A stretch of DNA of 64,000 bases, taken from the NCBI GenBank assembly GCA_026936325.1, contig JAPTHN010000013.1:12043415-12107414 (forward strand). Reading direction: 5' to 3'. Below the pieces are notes generated by a model. That model did not search any database. It saw only the letters and a list, made by a program, of their open reading frames with translations, and was not told the DNA's origin. The position numbers and the translations under genes are program-made. Position 1 is the stretch's first letter. Every line of letters begins with the position of its first letter. The DNA comes from Platynereis dumerilii (Eukaryota; Annelida; Polychaeta; Phyllodocida; Nereididae). Below are positions 31,991 to 43,600 of this stretch, in pieces.

Positions 31991-32481
31991 TGTTACTATG
32001 ATACACATTTTATAGATAAATGTATATTAGTAAGTCTAAATACTTTTGTAGAATCACATTTTTATACCAATGTACAACTGTTATCAAAATTTAATAAAAT
32101 GTTGACAGAAAAAAAAATTGTCAGATATTAGATATCTCTTTATTTATATCAGTAAAAATCTCTTGTGTTGGTGTTACTATCAATATGAATTGACCTGTGC
32201 ATAGCAGCCACCTTTATGAATATTTTATAAAACCGTACTAATAATAGACAGGCCTTTCAATAGATGCTGAGGTTCAAACCATTCAATGAATTTTGCTTTC
32301 ATGTCAATCAGATAGATATAGGGAGAAAGGTAGTAAGCACAGTTGGTAAGTGGTAACGCTCTGCTCTTCATGTCACTGGCCATGGGTCACGGGTACAATT
32401 TCAGCTATTGCTGGTCACTGGGACCTATGATGAACCACAGGCCCAAGCCTAACAGTCTAGTCTTATTTTACTTGTCGCTAT
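31991..32481. other. Intergenic with a weak tRNA-like segment
   Basis: GCACAGTTGGTAAGTGGTAACGC near 32337 and GGGTCACGGGTACAATTTCAG near 32393 resemble decayed A and B boxes. No gene is seen. Confidence 0.35.
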
Positions 32482-32708
32482 TATATTCAAAGGTACCACT
32501 ATAATCTAGTCTCACTTGCCACTACTATACATTGAAAGGTACAGTGCTCTGGCTAAACCTGCTAACTTCTTCTGGACAGAAAACGGGTCACTTTTGAACT
32601 CGGCCAATCAGAGCAGTTCTTACAAATGTGACCTGATTCCACAAAATGACCCATTTCTGACCAGATTAAGTTTGCAGACCCAGTTGTAGAGTGGTACCTT
32701 TGAATATA
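32482..32708. mobile_element. 227-bp MITE with 19-bp perfect inverted ends
   Basis: TATATTCAAAGGTACCACT at 32482-32500 is exactly inverted at 32690-32708. A relaxed internal copy (CATTGAAAGGTACAGTGCT) lies near 32532. TA duplication is possible but the flanks are palindromic, so the boundary is uncertain. Confidence 0.65.
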
Positions 32709-33106
32709 CTTGTTACAAGTAAAGAAAAGTCATCAATCATTCGATCTAGTCTGATGGGCCGTAAAATACAAAGTCACTCAATAATTTTTCGCCTCATCCA
32801 GGTGTCCCTCTCTCTTCTAAGCAGCCCGTCAAGTGCATATAATATAATTTAAATTATTCGTCATTAATTTCGCAATAGCTTTTGCCAAGTGTTGTTATCT
32901 CCAACAGGCTCCGTTCGCCTCGGTCCTGTCTCTAGTCAGTCAATGACAGCTGCAGGTTTCCCAAGGGACTAACTGCCGCGCCATCTCAACCTGACAGCTG
33001 AGTCAATACCAATGCTCCTAGCTCTGAAACTGATACCACTTATATGAACTGGGCAGAAGCTGCCATCACTTTACTTGCATTGTGCGTAGTTCTTTTACTA
33101 TGGAGA

Positions 33107-33250
33107 GACGGGCACATTTATTGAACAAAATTGGTGACCGTTGTACGATGAGATGAGAAGACTGGCAGTCTGGCACATACCCTGTTCATTCAGGGATGCC
33201 GTGGGTCTTTCAGTTTCCCAAGCACAACACTGCATGTGATGCACCTCCAT
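33107..33250 (+). repeat. Dispersed repeat of unknown class, copy 2
   Basis: Matches 4905-5035 on the same strand (GGTGACCG, AGAAGACTG, CACATACCCT, CAGGGATG, GGGTCTTTCAGTT). Confidence 0.55.
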
Positions 33251-33726
33251 GCAGTATCCCACGGGCTTATTGGAACAAATTACAGTCCACGTCATATTTA
33301 CATGGAATCTCAAGTTCTTTTCTATGCTGTTGAAGTGATGTCAGAGATGACTCTATTCTCTAGCATTGAAATACATATCTATAAGCAGTGATGTCATTTA
33401 AAACTGGGTCAAATTCGCCGGCTTCTAGCCAATGTGAATCCACCTAAACTGAGCAAAGTGAGCATCACAGTTTCAACACAATGTCAGAGTAATCATTTTA
33501 TCAGGGATAGCCCCTGTAACCACATCTTCGCGTGATAGTCAATGGGCTGACAGTGAAACTGTGCATCACAGTTTCAACATTGATATATTGAAGGAAGTAA
33601 TACATTTTATTCTATGATCAGAACATAACTGTTGATGTGATCCCAATGATCTATCATTTGCAATCACCAGTCTGATCCGACAAAACGGTCAGCTTCTTGA
33701 GCATTCACAGTAGACAACTGTTATAC

Positions 33727-34142
33727 CGTAGAACGGGGTGACTTTGAACAGCCGGGGTGACTTTGAACACTTTTCTGAAAAAGATTGATTCTCTATGAAT
33801 GCAAAGCTAAATGAGATACTAGAAGTATTTGACTTCTGGTTATTTTCTACTAAAGCCTAGTTTCTTTCTACACAAAGTCATTGTGACTGGAATTTTTTTT
33901 TCATGATTTTGATTAATAAACTTAGCATACTTCTTTTTGCAAGATACCATAGCCTGTGAACTTCTGTGCCCACAACAGTACTGAAGGAACCTTGTGTAAT
34001 AAATGCCTGCCATATAACAATGTCACTCAAATACTTCCAAAATCCACCAGAAACTTCTTGGAGGCTATGCAGAAAGACCAACAAAAAATAATATAAGTGG
34101 ATGATTTTGAATTGTAACAAACTTCGGGGTGACTTTGAACAT
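33727..34142. mobile_element. Truncated CGTAGAACGGGGT element with GGGGTGACTTTGAACA word
   Basis: Starts CGTAGAACGGGGTGACTTTG, like the terminus at 22373. GGGGTGACTTTGAACA occurs at about 33735, 33753 and 34125. The right terminus is not visible. Confidence 0.55.
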
Positions 34143-34275
34143 CACATTGTGATGCTGAGCGTGGAGACCATCAAATTTTCCCGTAAGCTATATTCACAGA
34201 TATATCATATTTCATAATATAATGCATATAATTCAATGTCTGAATGCATGTTTCACTATATTAGGCAATCATTTA

Positions 34276-34565
34276 GGGGCCGACCAGACGATAGTTGGGG
34301 GGGGGGCTATGGACTTTACCTCCGGGACGAATTTTTTTTTTGTTCGCGACGAGTCGATGAACAATTTTTTTCGCACATGCCGTCGCGACAAACTTTTTAA
34401 TCGGAATTTTAACATTACGGTACCCAAGCTACAGGTGGAAACAAACTTTTTTTTTTATTTCCAAGTGCTGAACAAACTTTTTTTTTCAGTGTCAAGTGGG
34501 AAACAATCTTTTTTTTTCACCAAATATCCATAGCCCCCCCCCCCCAAGATCATCTGGTCGGCCCC
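34276..34565. mobile_element. Harbinger-type MITE, family GGGGCCGACCAGA, copy 3
   Basis: 290 bp, same orientation and almost the same sequence as 20193-20482. Flanked by TTA at 34273-34275 and 34566-34568. The two copies must be young. Confidence 0.88.
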
Positions 34566-35051
34566 TTAGCTCCAAAGGCACGGAAGTAGATCGAGAATAA
34601 AAAAAATTACAAACCAAAAAAAAAGTGACAAAATTTCAGGGAAAGGCAATCAAGCCCTGCAAAATTCATAAATACAGATAAACATTTGCTTTCTAAGAAT
34701 TGATTGTTTTCTTTCAAAAAACCAGTGACAAAATTTCAGGGACAGTTTTTGTAAACACATGGATTGTTTAATGTATAGTTGTTTGTTCTAGCAGCCCATT
34801 GGCTGACAGGCTGTGATGTGAAACTTGCGTGGGTTTTTCCAGATCCTATTTTCACTCCTGACATCGTGTTGAATCTATGATGCTCAGTTTAGGTGGATTC
34901 ACATCGGCTAGACGCCAGGGAATCTGACCCAGTTTAAAATGACATCACGGCTTGCAGTTATTTTACATCTATATATATTGCAACGCTGGAGAATAGAGTA
35001 ATCTCTGACGTCACTTCAACAGCATAGAAAAGATTCCATGTAAAAATGACG

Positions 35052-35334
35052 AGGACTCTTAAGTTCAAGGAGTTGGATTCGAACAAACTGCCTCAGAACC
35101 AGTAGCAGCACAAGCAAGCACTCACAATCATTAGGCCACAAAACTGCAATAGGCAGAAGTAGCGCTGAGACGATAAGGTTTCTAGCTCATATGCCAAGTT
35201 ATATTTTGTGCGTGTGTGCAGTTTGCGAGCGTGGCAGTGGGACCTCTTAACCGAATTGAAATAAAAGTTATGTCTTATGTCTTTAAGACTTATCAGGTCT
35301 GAGTACAAATGAACATGGAAGACAAAGATAAGTA
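35052..35334. other. Intergenic with SINE-like tRNA head
   Basis: At about 35065-35140 the minus strand has GTGGCCTAATGATTGTGAGTG and GTTCGAATCCAAC, a weak tRNA-like A/B-box pair. Nothing else is seen. Confidence 0.35.
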
Positions 35335-35935
35335 ACTCAGAAGAAACGGTGAAGAAACTCAGAAGGAACTGTGCAGGCTATCAAGAAGGAACTGTGACAA
35401 TTACTGTGTAGGAACTCAAGTAGGAACTGTGTAGAAACCCAGAATGAACTGTGAAGGAACAGTACAGGCACTCAAGAATGAAATCAGAAGAAACTGTGCA
35501 TGAACTCAGAAAGAATTGTACACAAACTGAGGAAGAAATAGAGACACAAACTGAAATGAGCTGTAGAGGAACTTAGAAGGAACTGTACAGGAACTCAGAA
35601 GGAACTGTACAGGTACTCGAGAAGGAACTCAAATGGAACTGTACAGGTGCTCTAAGAATGAACTGTGAAGAAACTCCGAAGGAACTGACCTGGTGCTCAG
35701 AAGGAACTTTACATGTACTCAAGAAACAACTCAGTTCTGAACTGTACAGGTACTCAAGAAGGAAAGTTCTCAGGAGTTGTGAAGGAACTCAGAAAGAATT
35801 GTAGGCCTACAGGTACTCAAGAAGGAACTGTACAGGTGCTCTCAGAAGGAACTCAAAAGGAACTGTGCAGAGACCCAGAAGGAATTGTGAAGAAACTCAG
35901 AAGCAGCTGGAGAGGAACTGAGAAGTAACTGAGAA
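35335..35935. repeat. Degenerate GGAACTGTACAGGTACTCAGAA minisatellite
   Basis: About 600 bp of variants of GGAACT(C/G)(A/T) joined to GTACAGG(T/A)(A/G)CTCAGAA, with irregular 12-25 bp spacing. The open frame at 35713-35928 follows the repeat and is not regarded as a gene. Confidence 0.85.
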
Positions 35936-36275
35936 ATGATGGAACCGTCTTCACCTCACTCTTAATGTTACTGATCACATTTAGTTTGTGAGAAATACTA
36001 AGAAACAGTCATGAGACCAGTCGAAGACTATGGCAAAAATCTGCACCCAGAACCAAATCACCAGCGCAGCTTTAACCATTAAGCCACCACCAAATTAAAA
36101 TAGCTTTCCATTCAGTAAATAAGTATAAATAAGTACTAATCAACAAGTAGGATTTACATAGACCAAAACGGAGGCATCATCTTAGAGACTTACAGAAAGG
36201 CTATAATCGGGTCTAAAAAACAGACAAAAACTAACGCCCAGTATTCCTTCTGCAATTGAAGAAGCAAATCTTATT

Positions 36276-36499
36276 AAAGGTAAAGGTAAAGGTAAAGGTA
36301 AAGGTACTTTTATTTAACGTGGGTAGCAAAGCTAAATCAGTGACTTGTTTCCAGTTGGACCAATGGCACCTCTTATTTACATCTGATGCGAACGGCGACG
36401 TCGTGGAATGACATGATGGCCCAGAGCCTGGGGAATGGGGATTGAACCCGGGTCCCTCGCTTGTGAGGCGAGCACACTACTGACTGAGCTATATTATAT
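36276..36499 (-). repeat. tRNA-Val-like SINE, copy 2
   Basis: On the minus strand: tRNA-like head with TAGCTCAGTCAGTAGTGTGC, anticodon-type loop CTCACAA in a CTCGC/GCGAG stem and GGGTTCAATCCC, then the same body as 623-814 (CCAACTGGAAACAAGTCACT, ACCCACGTTAAATAAAAGTA), ending in (AAAGGT)n read as ACCTTT here. Confidence 0.85.
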
Positions 36500-37629
36500 C
36501 CCTTAATTTGGATGACAACAATAGGCTACCTTTCAGCTGTCAACCTGAATTTAATCACTCTATTTCTTGTTTGAATCCACACATTCATTGAGAAATTATG
36601 GCTTTGCAGAAGTAAATCATGAATAAAATGTTTAATCTGTAAATCAGAACAAGATTTTGAGTTTGTTGCATTTTAGGTCTGTGTCAGTATAACCTCCGAT
36701 CATTATATTTTTCTTCTTCAAATAAAAACTTTAACTATTAATATGTATGATGAATAAAATAAATATACATAAATACGCATACAAAAATAGTTGAAACATG
36801 TTTTATTTCCCAGCCGAACCTTTCGACAAATTTGATAACCCTGGAAAACATGATAAATCCGATTGATAAAAAGCGATATCATTGCATGTTGTATTACGAC
36901 GTTACCCAAATTGTACAGGTGCATATTTGTTTATGATAAATCAATGGAAATCGTACAATTGTACACGTACATGATGTTTGACGCTATAGTGCTGATAACA
37001 TTTCTACTATAGAACACTTTTCCGTTCATCGTGGTAATAACTCAAGTTCAAATTGTATCTAGGCCTGAAAGTTATAACATGGTTCACAATTCATGATAAA
37101 AATAATAAAAAAGGATGAAAAAGAATGCACTACAGAACCTTATGTCCGTTGTAACAAAAATTATTCATCGTAAAAAATTATAAATTGCTAATAAATAATA
37201 TTTCACAATAGAATTACAGTTCAAAAATTCTAAATAATTTCATTTTGCTAACATCTAAAACATACAGTCTTGATGAAAGTACAAAACATGGTTTATACAC
37301 TTTTTAGAAGACTTGATTTTTGACTAAGTCAAGCTTTGAGTATATTTCTAACAACAAGAAAAACAACTAGATATATCACAGACTGCTAGATAGACAAAAA
37401 TGTCAAAATATGGACAGATGACTAGACAGAAACGTATCATCAAAAAGTCATTTTTTGTCGAGAAAAAACAAATAAGTTTTAAATTCTATTACCTCGTAAC
37501 TTCAGTAGACAATTTGTATGGAAAGATACAGTAAAACGTACACCTGAATGTTCTATATATATCTACAAAAACTTAACAAACCGTATCTCCATTATGAAAA
37601 CTTGAAAATTGATTTAAACTTAGATCAAT
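36500..37629. other. 3' flank of FHAD1, AT-rich
   Basis: Probably includes the FHAD1 3'UTR. The first clear AATAAA on the minus strand is at 36802-36807, about 820 nt after the stop. No other gene is recognised. Confidence 0.4.
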
Positions 37630-40600
37630 TCAAGGAGCCTCAATAATTCTTTGCCTTCTTTCTCCGCCGCCCTGAAAGATAATAAAAAAAGTTTTTAATA
37701 CTACAAAATTTAAAATATGTTAACATTCAACAATTCCAATGAAGGGAAATGACAGATTTACAGCAAAAGGTAAAATTACTAAAATCCATATAAAATATTT
37801 ACTACAATTTTGAGGAAATTCAACCGCTAAAATTAGTTTGAGGACCAAACTTTCTCGTATGCATAAACAGCCCCAAAAGTTTTATTTTCCCGAAAAATTA
37901 AGAACAATAAACACATTGGAAAAACTTCAAGAAGAACCTTAAAGCACACAAGTTCATAAAATTCTACCATTGATCTAATTTGAGAATCGCTAATGAGCAT
38001 TGAGCAGTTTACTGTTATTAGCATTATATTAAGTTATTATTATTATATTATATATACTGCAGGAGGTAAATTCATATATTTAAAGATGTTTACGACAATT
38101 TTGAGGAAACTTCTAAAAGCTCTAGGCCTGTTGCCCTGCTGAACTGATTATTTGGGTATTGTCACTATTGACAGTGGCCAAAAACTGAACCGGCTAATAT
38201 TGATTTGAGATTCAGATATTTTATTTGACCTGATTCAGATTCAGTTATTTTGTTTAACCTGCTGTGAAACGAAAATATTTTTCCCACGGAAGTCTGTCGC
38301 CAAAATTTTAACTTTATCATTAAAGTAAATAAAAGAGGGGCTGAGAGGGACCTTTTCCTACACCATGACCGTTTCATACATTACAGCAAGGACATTTGAT
38401 ATATATGCAAAAAGAGTGGACTACTGCGTGTGTGTCATCATGCTGATGATTTGTCATGATCATACCCCAATACTTTCAATGGTGTAATTTAATTCAAGGA
38501 GACTAATCCCGCTTGTTGGTGACAGGCAAACGAAAGGATTATGCATCTGATTTTTACTCTAAAATCAGTTATGATAAATCAAATGGCATTCTCTTGATCA
38601 TGACTAATCAAACAGCCTCTGTTTCCCATGTTGAATGCAGAGAAGATGACACTTCACAGTCACCAACTATCATGAGGGCTATTCCATTTAAAAACCTGGG
38701 GGTGGGGTGGTCGGGCTACGATTTTGACCCCCCCCATGCATCTAAAACGATTTTTTTTTACCCCCCCCATGCATTAACTTCGATTTTTTCACCCCCCGTA
38801 CATACATCACAAAAAATTTTCGTTATTACAATGCGTAGGCCTGAATAGAACGATAGTCCCCCCCCCCATACATCTACAGTGAATTCCGCGAGTGCCCCCC
38901 AAGCATCTACATCGTATTATCGCTCACCCGTACATACATCATACGAAAAATAAACCAGCCCGACCACCCCCCCCCCCCCAGGTTTTTAAATGGAATAGCC
39001 CTGAGTCACAAAGTGGCATTTTCACTGTGCAATCAAGTCTTTTTGCATATCAAATTTTTTCGGTGCTGATGGGGCGTAAAACACGAACTCACTCACTCAC
39101 TCACTGCCTATCAAATTAAGTTGTTAACAAACCACCATTATATCAGGCGTAAAAACAATTTTTTTATTCCAAACTCACATCCAACATGGCCAGTCTCCTC
39201 TGGGTGTCTGATATCTCTTGGTCTCTACTTCCCAGTTCTCCCTTCAAAACTTTGATTTCGTAATTTTTCCGTTTAATCCTATCTGCGTGCTGTTTTTTCC
39301 TTGCGTCAGACTACAGTCACAAAAGAATTAATATTATTATATTTCAATTTAATATATAGTATTTGGACATTGTTTCATGAAAGTAAACAGCTTGAAGGTT
39401 CCATTGGAACACAAAATGGCGTCAACAATTTTAGAACTTACCTTTCCCAAAACGTCCTCGATTTCACAATGAGGCTTCTTGAATCTCGTCTCTTTTGGTT
39501 TTTCGTTTTCCAAATGGAACGTCTGCGAAAAAAAGATACTTCAATTAGTTTTACAAAATGTAAGTGAAATTTTCTCTGAATGATGAAAAGACTTGGAATA
39601 AAATTGAGTATTATTTAATGATTCAACACAATACATCGATGCAGAGAGAATGAACTGCAGCACTAGAACCAAGCTACTCCATGGTTACCTTTTTAGTCTT
39701 TATGGCAGTGTTGAGTCGCTTCTCTTGGTCCAGCTTGTCTCTCGTCCTCGATAACGATTCTCTCAGATATTGCGATTCTTCCGTTCTGCTTCTTATATCA
39801 TTCTGCAAAGCATAAATAGGATAGTTATTTCTTCAATTAATATTTTGAAGTAACTATAAGACCAAGGAAAGGCTGCACAAAAAAACCCCAGGAGGAAATG
39901 TGATATCTTTGGGACATGACGACTGAAACAAATCCAGGGTGCCCACCGAACATCGCACAAAATATTATAGGAATATAGGAATTTTTCACCGTTAAATATA
40001 GGAAAATATAGGAGGTTTTCGCCTATTTTAATGAGACAATTTAGGAAATATTTGACAGCAAAACCATCGGCAAATCACAGGATTGCTTCCATCATAAGCC
40101 GCAAACTTCATGTCGCGGACAAAAACGCGTCTAAAAATTCATATATCCGTGGGGAAAAGACTCTTAAGCTTTTTACCGCGGACAAAAACGTGCATATACG
40201 CGCGAAATATCTTGAAAACTTGAAAAATATAGGAATTTATAGGAATTTTTCCAAAAATATAGGAAATTATAGGAGGCCTTAAAAAATATAGGATTTATAG
40301 GAAATATAGGAGGAGTGGGCACCCTGCAAATCGTAAAAATTATATTTTTAAAGAGAGCATGTATTGTGGTGTCGTGTACATTGGGTGATTCATTGTCAAC
40401 AGAACTTACCGCTAAGCTTTCTACTTGATGATTTCTTTGGTCTGCTAATTGTTCAGCTTGTCTGCAATAAAATAACAACTTTTTAATAACAAAGCAGAGA
40501 CGATTTTTTACACGAGTTGATATTCAAACTCGATAAGAAAGGTTAGGTGGCATTATAACTGTAGAGATTTGTCACACTTATCAACACAATATCATAGAAG

Positions 40601-43600
40601 CACAGTAACATTATTGGTCATGCTGATGTTAAAAATGCACATGAGTGTACGGTCCAGTGGAGGTGATGTGTAGTTTGGACGCTTGTCAATTTAAACATTC
40701 TGAAAACTTAGTCTAGTTCCATCTCCAACCTTATGAAACTTTTTTTTGAATGCAGACCAGAGGAAAAAAAGAGTACATGTGAAGTGCTAGAATTATTTAA
40801 ATTACGCTTCATTTATACTCCCTTTATGCAAATCCATACACATTTTTGCAGTACAATCGGAGTACATTTGGTAATGGGGGACTTCAATGCATCATTAAAT
40901 AGTGAGTAAACAACGGTGATGTCATCAATTGTGTCATTGTTGCAGTTCAATGACTCTCTAGTACAGTAGCACCACCACTAGCCACTGAGAACTCTCCCAT
41001 TCAAAATAATTCGAGCGCTTCAAATGTACTCTTTTTGTAAAACGTAATTAAGTGCCCAGAATGACAGGATGGGCACTTCTGAGATCACTCTTTTATTGTA
41101 ATTTAAAAATTTAGACCGAGTAGTCTCCTTACCTCAATTTATGCAAGTCTCTTTCATAACCCTGCAACAGTTCATCTTTGCGAACAATTCTCTCCTTCAA
41201 AACTTTGATTCTGTTTGCTAAAACTTCCGAAACTCTAGTGCGGTCGCTTATCAGTAGGTGGCGCTCATCTCGCGGAATGTTTGATATGGAATGCATCCCA
41301 CTCAACTCGTCCATCTCCAAGGTTGAGGCCAGGGTGCGGAGAAGGTCCAGGTACTGGAAAGAAATTAGGAAATATTGTAACTTATAGATTTATAATTAAG
41401 TAAATGTGGAAGTATATATTCCATTCTGATGATTTTATTTATGAAACGCAATATGGTATTGATGAAAAAGACTTGAAATAATCAAATGTAGTTGTGTTTG
41501 ACTGATTTACTGGATATTCTAGCAAAATGTACCTATCATATTATCTTAGATACTTTTTTTTTCAAGTAAAATACAATGACATAGCATAATATAAAATGTA
41601 GTGCTAGTAATTGGGAGCCGTTTTATATGCACATTATACATTTCTACTTTTTACTACAGTATTGCTATCCTACTATAAATTCCTGGACCCCTTAGCAGCT
41701 CTTTGTCTTTCCCAGCCAAAGTGTGAGGTGCCCATCCACAAAAATTTGCATGCAACCATTTCTCACCCACTAGAAGGTCATAGGCTGGGTTTTATGTTCT
41801 AACTTAATATCTATTATATATATTGCCCATCCTCTACCCCCTATTTCACGGGTTTTATACCAGTACACATATATATCAAAATACTTACACTAGATTCACT
41901 CAACTCCAGCGACTCCACAGTCTCTCTATGAGCCGACCTCTCCATCTCCACCATGGCCGTTTCTTGTTGGGTTGGTGGACCTCCTGGTGCCCCTCGTGCT
42001 TTGGCGATTTTGTCCTGTTTTAGAAAACAATATTATCATAGAATAAAGGGATAGTTAATTCAAAATGTATTAAACTTAAAAATAAATCCCAAGAGCACAG
42101 CGTATAATGCTGTATATTAGAGAGGTTTTGCTACGCGTTTACAGGTACTAGTGAACGTGTGGGTTGCCATGGCAACAATGCAATTACATAGCACCTGCAC
42201 ATGTACACGTAATACATAAACTTGCAGCAAAAGATCTTTATTGTTCAATCCAGTTAATAGTTAGATAGGAGAAAATTACACATAAATTTATAATCATTTC
42301 TATCTGACTGAATATTAGCTCATTTTAAACCAATTTTCTTCAGACTTGCACCGGCTAATCAAAATTGGTCAAACTAGTTTCGTTAGCCAAGACATTGGCT
42401 TGAAAATGGTCGCAGGAGTATGATAATTAATTTCAGTACAGTACAGGTAATTCATATGAAAATCTGCTACAACATAAGAAAAGTATACTACAACAAATTT
42501 ACAATGTTTGTCAATATGGGTGACATGGATAGTTTTGACACGGTCTAATTTGTTCAGCAATGAACATCCATATCTTTAAAATGAAACAGTTTTATTCTAA
42601 TCAAATGTTCAAAATCCTGTCCCTCACCTGCAGCAAAGTCACGTCAATTCCACTTGCTCTAGATATGTTCTGAGTTGCTTGTTGAGCTTTCAGTTCCGCT
42701 AATTCCTTCTTCAACATAACTACCTGCTGGAGGGCTTGGTCTTGGCTTGGCACTAAAAAAAATTACAATGAAGCAAAATTACAAAGAAGCATAATATATA
42801 TATATATATCTTAAGAGTTGGGAGTTATATGACTAGCAATCAATAAATGTTACATTGTCTATATGAAGGGAAAACCTCCAGTTACATAAAAACCTATACA
42901 ATAAGGCCAGACCTAATTGATCTTTAGCTTCTCGGATCTTCTCGAGGCACTTTTTCTATGTTCGGTCGGTATGGCGAAAAAAAAAAAGGTGAAATCTCAC
43001 ATTTTTATATAATGTCAATTTAAAAAAAAGTGGGTTAGCTCAATTTTTTTTTTCTGTAGGCAGAAAATCTTTTGGGTCGTCGATCCGAGAAGCTAAAAAT
43101 TAAAAAAGTCTGGCCTAAAAATACCGTGCAAGCACGTAAACCCCGCCGGCTCTATGTGAAGCCATTGAGACCATTCGGATACTGTTACATGCATACAAAA
43201 GTAAGAAATACCAGTATTGTTTGCAAAGAAAAAAAATACCAAGCACGTAAACAACTCGGTTGCAAAGTGCGACAGACAACTCCAGTATCATTGCATGGCT
43301 GGGAGTGCAATACACATGAAGTAAAGACATCACCAAAAGTCCCAGAATGCACTTTAATTTGGTTGATTTACCCTGAAACCATTATAAAATGTGCTAGCAG
43401 TTGTTTTTCATGACAGCCAAGAATTGTGTTCACTTGGGACCATGAATGGAGTGGAGAAAGTATGAAGGTTTTGTAGACTGTGGTAAACACATATATATAT
43501 GCCTTCTACCAGGGGATTTTAAAAATCCCGACAACTCATTGAATGATTCATTTGGTACATAGGTCCATGGATGCAGAATTGCAGATCTATGCATCACCTC

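Larger units (their letters stand above)
33290..35051. mobile_element. 1.76-kb element with about 195-bp terminal inverted repeats and nested insertions
   Basis: 33290-33487 is inverted at 34858-35051 with moderate divergence: CGTCAT.TTTACATGGAATCT outermost, TATGCTGTTGAAGTGA, GTGAATCCACCTAAACTGAG inward. Between the arms lie part of a CGTAGAACGGGGT element (33727-34142) and a complete Harbinger-type MITE (34276-34565), which must be later insertions. No coding capacity is seen and the superfamily is unknown. Confidence 0.7.

Noticed and set aside
33290-35051. Large self-synthesising or virus-like transposon
   Set aside because: At 1.76 kb with no coding capacity and nested MITEs, nothing supports a capsid- or polymerase-bearing element.
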